Part shown: one piece after another, positions 6,446-9,421 of the stretch
Position numbering within the stretch: position 1 is the first letter of the stretch
Layout of the letters: each line of letters starts with the position of its first letter
Source: Chloroflexi bacterium RBG_16_57_11
GTDB lineage: Bacteria; Chloroflexota; Anaerolineae; Anaerolineales; UBA4823
Length of the DNA stretch: 9,421 bases
Direction of reading: 5' to 3'
Assembly: GCA_001795165.1 (NCBI GenBank)
Contig: MGNS01000015.1
Span: forward strand, 12,505 to 21,925
Notes under the pieces: model-generated
What the model was told of the DNA's origin: nothing
The model's input: the letters and a program-made list of their open reading frames with translations, nothing else
Databases searched by the model: none
Program-made: the position numbers and the translations under genes

Positions 6446-7171
6446 ATGGATACTGGTGAGCTGGTTAGAGGTATGAACCTGAGGAAGAGACCTTCGCTGG
6501 ACCGTACTGTGCTGCGGGAGCAGATTCGGGAATATCTGGTGGAGGCCATTTTAGACGGCGAGTTTAACGCCGGAGACCGGATCGTGGAAACGCGGGTGGC
6601 GGGCCAACTGGGCGTCAGCCAGGGCGCCGTGCGCGAAGCCTTGCGTGAGCTGGAGTGGATGGGATTTCTGGAGACCGAGCCATTCAGCGGCACTTATGTC
6701 AAAGACCTGTCCATCAAAGATCTGTTGGAGATCTATCCCGTGCGAGCAGCCCTTGAAGCTTTAGGCGTGCGGCTGGCGACGCCAAGGCTGACGGATGCTC
6801 AGCTGGATGACCTGGAACGACTGGTTGAAGAGATGATGCAGGCCAGCCAGTCGGGCGAATCGCGCCGGATGGCGGCGATTAATTTTGCATTTCACCAGAT
6901 GATCATCAACGCCTCCGGAAACCGGGCTCTAATCCGCAACTGGAGCATGTTCCAATTTTCTTATTGGACCACGGTTTCGACCGCCCGGTTGTATAGCGAC
7001 CTGGAGTATCTGGCCAGGCGCCACTACACTGTATTGGAAGCCTTGCGCTCGCGTGATCCGATGCGCGCCTCGCAGGAAATGCATGACCATATCATGGAGC
7101 TGGTCGACCTGATTTCGAAATTTATGGTAAATCATCCGTCCCTTCTGGCAGATATCCCGCAGGATGGCTAG
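6446..7171 (+). CDS. GntR-family transcriptional regulator, FadR/FCD subfamily
   Basis: This 241-residue protein has an N-terminal winged helix (about residues 20-85) with the GntR pattern LREQIREYLVEAILDGEF, DRIVETRVAGQLGVSQ and AVREALRELEWMGFLE, followed by an all-helical FCD ligand domain. FCD metal-site positions are recognisable as N146 (usually Asp), H150, H193 in RRHYTVLEAL and H215 in MHDHIMEL. FCD regulators commonly sense carboxylates such as lactate, gluconate or aromatic acids, which suits a neighbour of AOR. Asn at the first ligand position may weaken or alter metal binding. ATG 6446 has GGAGG at 6437-6441; ATG 6473 is a possible later start. It is probably local control for the dikinase/AOR cluster. 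The family is secure; target and effector are unknown. Confidence 0.93.
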   Translation: MDTGELVRGMNLRKRPSLDRTVLREQIREYLVEAILDGEFNAGDRIVETRVAGQLGVSQGAVREALRELEWMGFLETEPFSGTYVKDLSIKDLLEIYPVRAALEALGVRLATPRLTDAQLDDLERLVEEMMQASQSGESRRMAAINFAFHQMIINASGNRALIRNWSMFQFSYWTTVSTARLYSDLEYLARRHYTVLEALRSRDPMRASQEMHDHIMELVDLISKFMVNHPSLLADIPQDG

Positions 7172-7181
7172 GTCGGGTGCC

Positions 7182-7439
7182 ATGATGACTGACGAAAACA
7201 TCACCATCCTGGTCAACATGCACGCCATCTTGCGTCATCTGGCTCAGGAGGAGGTCAGCGGGCCGATGGAATTAAGCGTGCCTCGAAATACCCGCCTCGG
7301 GGGACTCTTACCGCTCCTGAAGCTACCGTCAATGGAGGTTGTTTACTCGGTAAATTCGATGATTTCGGAGGCTGAGGTTATCTTGAGCGATGGCGATCGC
7401 GTGGATATCATCCCGGCGATCTCGGGCGGTGCGTGCTAA
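7182..7439 (+). CDS. MoaD/ThiS-family sulfur carrier with C-terminal GGAC
   Basis: This small beta-grasp protein has about 85 residues from ATG 7182 or 84 from ATG 7185. ATG 7164 (91 residues) would overlap the GntR gene by 8 nt. Features are NITILVNMHAILRHLAQ (first strand and helix), LGGLLPLLKLP, SVNSMISE, the typical DGDRVDIIPAISGG, then two extra residues Ala-Cys before TAA. MoaD and ThiS normally end exactly in Gly-Gly, which is adenylated and thiocarboxylated; the extra dipeptide would block this unless removed. In an AOR cluster its expected role is sulfur transfer to the molybdo/tungstopterin dithiolene. GntR and MoaD genes are adjacent or overlapping, so coupled expression is likely. 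Ribosome binding sites for all starts are weak; AGGTCGG (7170-7176) slightly favours 7182. The family is secure, the start uncertain. Confidence 0.85.
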   Translation: MMTDENITILVNMHAILRHLAQEEVSGPMELSVPRNTRLGGLLPLLKLPSMEVVYSVNSMISEAEVILSDGDRVDIIPAISGGAC

Positions 7440-7494
7440 ACCCGGTCTGTGCCAGCGCCACCCGCTTTGCAAGAAAGAAATACAGGAGCGGTCT

Positions 7495-8004
7495 GTGATT
7501 ACACAACAAGAAGCCATCCAAAATGCGAGAGCTCATTTCTTGCGCGATGATAACCTGTACGGGTGTGGAGAGACCACCTTTATGACTTTGAAGGATGTCT
7601 ATGATCTGCTCGACCCGCTCGACTCGTCACCCGCGATGGTCTTGAATGGTGGGGTGGCTTACCGAGGCAGCGTGTGTGGCGCCATTCTCGGCGCAGCCAT
7701 GGCGGTGGGGATGCTGGCGGAGTTACACATCCCCGATCACAACCAGGCCAAGCGCGCTGCCAGGTTGATCATCGCCTCATACATGGATCAATTCCAATCT
7801 TCGTTTCAGTCAATCAATTGCCGGGACCTGCTCGAGCTGGATTTGGGGGATGAGCTGCAACACCAACGTTTCATAGAGAGCGGCATCTGGCGGACCCGCT
7901 GCATGCAGCACATCGAATTTGCCATCAACAAATTGGTCAATTTACGGGATCCGGCGACCTGGGATCCGGTGATGCGCCAGATCAGCCAACCTGGGGGACT
8001 GTGA
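7495..8004 (+). CDS. C_GCAxxG_C_C-type redox protein
   Basis: This 169-residue protein matches the pattern of the C_GCAxxG_C_C family, a putative redox-active group found mainly in anaerobes. Visible cysteines are C24 (YGCGETTF), C61 within a Gly-rich GSVCGAILGAAMAVG, C109 (SINCRDLLEL) and C136 (RTRCMQHIEF), in the order and spacing typical of the family. The CGAxxGA segment suggests a short helix near a cofactor or disulfide. Biochemical roles in the family are largely unproven; an electron-transfer partner for AOR is a reasonable idea from context only. GTG 7495 is chosen because AGGAG (7484-7488) sits 6 nt upstream. The frame is open back to ATG 7390, but that stretch overlaps the MoaD-like gene and looks non-coding. 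It lies 55 nt after the MoaD-like gene and is the last gene of the apparent AOR cluster. The family call is fairly secure. Confidence 0.8.
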   Translation: MITQQEAIQNARAHFLRDDNLYGCGETTFMTLKDVYDLLDPLDSSPAMVLNGGVAYRGSVCGAILGAAMAVGMLAELHIPDHNQAKRAARLIIASYMDQFQSSFQSINCRDLLELDLGDELQHQRFIESGIWRTRCMQHIEFAINKLVNLRDPATWDPVMRQISQPGGL

Positions 8005-8009
8005 TAGAC

Positions 8010-8038
8010 TTGTTGGCAGGTAGTCTCAAGATTATAAT
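8010..8038 (+). promoter_or_regulatory. Sigma70-type promoter for the FHA operon
   Basis: TTGTTG (8010-8015) and a perfect TATAAT (8033-8038) are separated by exactly 17 nt; transcription would start near 8045. The -35 box matches only the first three bases of TTGACA. It begins 6 nt after the preceding stop codon, marking a unit boundary. A dyad AGACT/AGTCT (8006-8010/8022-8026) overlaps it and could be an operator. Confidence 0.6.
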
Positions 8039-8064
8039 TAGCCCGTAACGAACCGGCTATTACG
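8039..8064. other. Interleaved inverted repeats downstream of promoter
   Basis: TAGCC (8039-8043) is complementary to GGCTA (8055-8059), and CGTAA (8044-8048) to TTACG (8060-8064), giving an a-b-a'-b' order. If transcription starts near 8045, the first arm is not in the mRNA, so a protein-binding site is more likely than an RNA fold. It may be chance. Confidence 0.25.
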
Positions 8065-8121
8065 ATGGCACTGGTCATCCGTGGTTTTGCCGGCCAGAGA
8101 GGCTTAACGTTAATCACTCAT

Positions 8122-8577
8122 ATGACACAAATAAACCAACAGGATGGACAACCAGGCAATCCAGGACCAGAGCTGCAGGCGACAGGTAGCGTGCAAGATC
8201 AGGCTACATCGTCTATGGTGAGCGCCGTTAATGAGGCGACAGATCAGTTGTACGGGTTGAAGTTCACCCTGGAAACCGGGGAGTCGAAGCTCTTTACTTC
8301 GCTGCCAATCTCCATTGGGCGCGCCAAAGACAATGACATTATTCTGCCAGATGAAACTGTGTCATCACACCACGCCCAGATCTATTATGACGAAATCGTG
8401 AACGATATCTGCATCGTCGACCTCGACTCGTTGAATGGCTTGTTCATTGGCGATCACCCAACGCATCGCAATGTGCTCTATGATGGAGCAAAGATCGGAT
8501 TAGGCGCTGCCACGCTTGACTTTCGCGATACCGGTTTTATTTATTCGGGTTCGTCAGCCTCGGGATCCACGGCATGA
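8122..8577 (+). CDS. FHA-domain protein
   Basis: A hydrophilic, Gln/Pro/Gly/Ser-rich N-terminal tail of about 45 residues is followed by a forkhead-associated domain, a phosphothreonine-binding module. The signature residues are present: SIGRAKDNDIILPD with Gly66-Arg67, VSSHHAQI (S81-S82-H83-H84; the common Arg of SRxH is Ser), and DLDSLNGLFIGD with Asn105-Gly106. Numbering is from ATG 8122 (151 residues); ATG 8065 would add 19 residues. Neither start has a good ribosome binding site. Its stop overlaps the next gene's start as ATGA (8574-8577), so the two are translationally coupled and probably partner in signalling. No membrane segment is visible. The FHA call is very secure; its phosphopeptide partner is unknown. 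Confidence 0.92.
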   Translation: MTQINQQDGQPGNPGPELQATGSVQDQATSSMVSAVNEATDQLYGLKFTLETGESKLFTSLPISIGRAKDNDIILPDETVSSHHAQIYYDEIVNDICIVDLDSLNGLFIGDHPTHRNVLYDGAKIGLGAATLDFRDTGFIYSGSSASGSTA

Positions 8578-9421
8578 TCATCTGCCCAAACTGCGGTACG
8601 GAAAACCGGACGAGTGCAAAATTCTGTAAAGGCTGCGCTGTGCGCTTGCCAACCATCGCTGCCGCCACGCGACCTATGGAGGTTGGTGAGAGCAACCCGG
8701 GGTCTGAAACGGTGGGCGTGCCTGTCATGGTGGATACGCAAACTGCATCCCTGCCGGCTCAGGTTTTGCGCACTGGCACGATTCCTTTCCGCGATGTCCC
8801 GGTTTTTGAACGCCGGCCAAAGGGAGCGATCTTTGCCGACAATTACCTCTTCGGTGCAGTACTCTTCGGCGATGATCGACAGCACCGTTACCTGGTGCAC
8901 CAACTCGACCTGCCAGAAGACTTAAGGTTTTGGGATTGTCCTAACCCGACCTGTAAAGCTGTGTTCGCGCCTCGCAACGGAGTAGCGGAGAGGTTTTGCA
9001 CCGATTGTGGGACAGCCTTAGAGCCGGGGGGTAAGAATCTGGTCGTCATCGAAGCCAAGATGCCGATACCCGATAATATCGCCCAGGCGGTAGCCAAACG
9101 ACTCTCACATGGCAGCGTGCGCGCACCGCTGGCTGCTTTCGTCGAACGCCTGGCTGGCCAGCCGCGGCATTGTGTGGTGGTCAGCCCGGTCGGTGCATTC
9201 TTGGGCATGCCCGACGCTTTGCAGGCCTTGAAATGGGGTATCGCGTTGGCGCGTGGTTTGGAGTACTTGCATGATAACGGGGTGACTTTCGCAGGTCAGA
9301 TCGAGGCCGGTCATATCGGTCTGGCGGACGGGTATCCTGTATGGGCGAATTTTACGAATTGCGTTCACCATCCGGATGGTTACGTGTCTGACCGCAAGTT
9401 GGATACGAGCGCATTAGCCAG
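8574..9421 (+). CDS. Zinc-ribbon protein with degenerate protein-kinase-like domain (3' end missing)
   Basis: The frame is open from ATG 8574 to the window edge: 282 codons, truncated. The N-terminus is a zinc ribbon IICPNCGTEN...KFCKGCAV with C4-x2-C7-x10-C18-x2-C21, followed by a ~45-residue linker. A second Cys4 cluster lies inside the protein: C122-x4-C127 and C142-x2-C145. From about residue 220 it resembles the alphaE/catalytic-loop part of a protein kinase: KWGIALARGLEYLHDNGV. The HRD loop is replaced by FAGQIEAGHIGL (from F239) and the DFG position by ANF (258-260), so catalytic Asp residues appear absent and it is probably a pseudokinase. A DRKLDTSALA segment at the edge may equal the kinase DxxxLG region. 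Coupling to the FHA gene suggests a phosphoprotein-signalling complex. The zinc-ribbon call is secure, the pseudokinase call moderate. Confidence 0.7.
   Translation, partial: MIICPNCGTENRTSAKFCKGCAVRLPTIAAATRPMEVGESNPGSETVGVPVMVDTQTASLPAQVLRTGTIPFRDVPVFERRPKGAIFADNYLFGAVLFGDDRQHRYLVHQLDLPEDLRFWDCPNPTCKAVFAPRNGVAERFCTDCGTALEPGGKNLVVIEAKMPIPDNIAQAVAKRLSHGSVRAPLAAFVERLAGQPRHCVVVSPVGAFLGMPDALQALKWGIALARGLEYLHDNGVTFAGQIEAGHIGLADGYPVWANFTNCVHHPDGYVSDRKLDTSALA

Noticed and set aside
7390..7494. C_GCAxxG_C_C protein starting at ATG 7390
   Set aside because: It would overlap the MoaD-like gene in another frame. GTG 7495 has a well-placed AGGAG and begins near the usual family N-terminus.
1..9421. CRISPR arrays, tRNA/rRNA genes, insertion sequences
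   Set aside because: No regularly spaced direct repeats, no recognisable RNA-gene sequence and no transposase-like frame were seen.

Overview
The window reads as bacterial chromosome of moderately high GC, nearly all coding on the + strand. The gene mix suggests an anaerobe: a tungsten-type aldehyde:ferredoxin oxidoreductase (AOR), a MoaD/ThiS-like sulfur carrier, a C_GCAxxG_C_C-type redox protein and an FHA plus zinc-ribbon pseudokinase pair. Together with gene style this points to Chloroflexota, perhaps Anaerolineae. That placement is inference; no rRNA or marker gene is present.

Layout, left to right: the 3' end of a cyclase-family (kynurenine-formamidase-like) gene (1-366); the ATP-grasp half of a split dikinase (424-1398); an HprK/PEPCK-like P-loop protein (1477-2391); a probable terminator and an AT-richer 271-nt gap holding a perfect 19-bp palindrome (2392-2662); the phosphohistidine (swivelling) half of the split dikinase (2663-4339); a strong hairpin leader; AOR (4446-6332); a leader with competing hairpins; a GntR/FCD regulator (6446-7171); a MoaD/ThiS-like protein (about 7182-7439); and a C_GCAxxG_C_C-type protein (7495-8004). 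A promoter-like sequence with a perfect TATAAT (8010-8038) then opens a second unit: an FHA-domain protein (about 8122-8577), translationally coupled by ATGA to a zinc-ribbon protein with a degenerate kinase domain that runs off the window (8574-9421).

Working model: the two dikinase halves lack the TIM-barrel pyruvate/PEP domain of PEP synthase. Their architecture is that of phenylphosphate synthase and rifampicin phosphotransferase: ATP domain, a large substrate domain, then a swivelling His domain. They therefore probably phosphorylate an organic hydroxyl (perhaps phenolic or enolic) through phospho-His, at the cost of ATP to AMP. AOR would interconvert an aldehyde and a carboxylic acid in the same route. 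MoaD would serve pterin cofactor sulfur transfer, the C_GCAxxG_C_C protein may move electrons, and the GntR/FCD protein probably senses a carboxylate-type metabolite. The HprK-like protein takes the place where known phenylphosphate synthases carry a CBS-domain regulatory subunit, so it may regulate the dikinase. The combination looks like an uncharacterised degradation or activation pathway. The downstream FHA/pseudokinase pair looks like a separate signalling unit.
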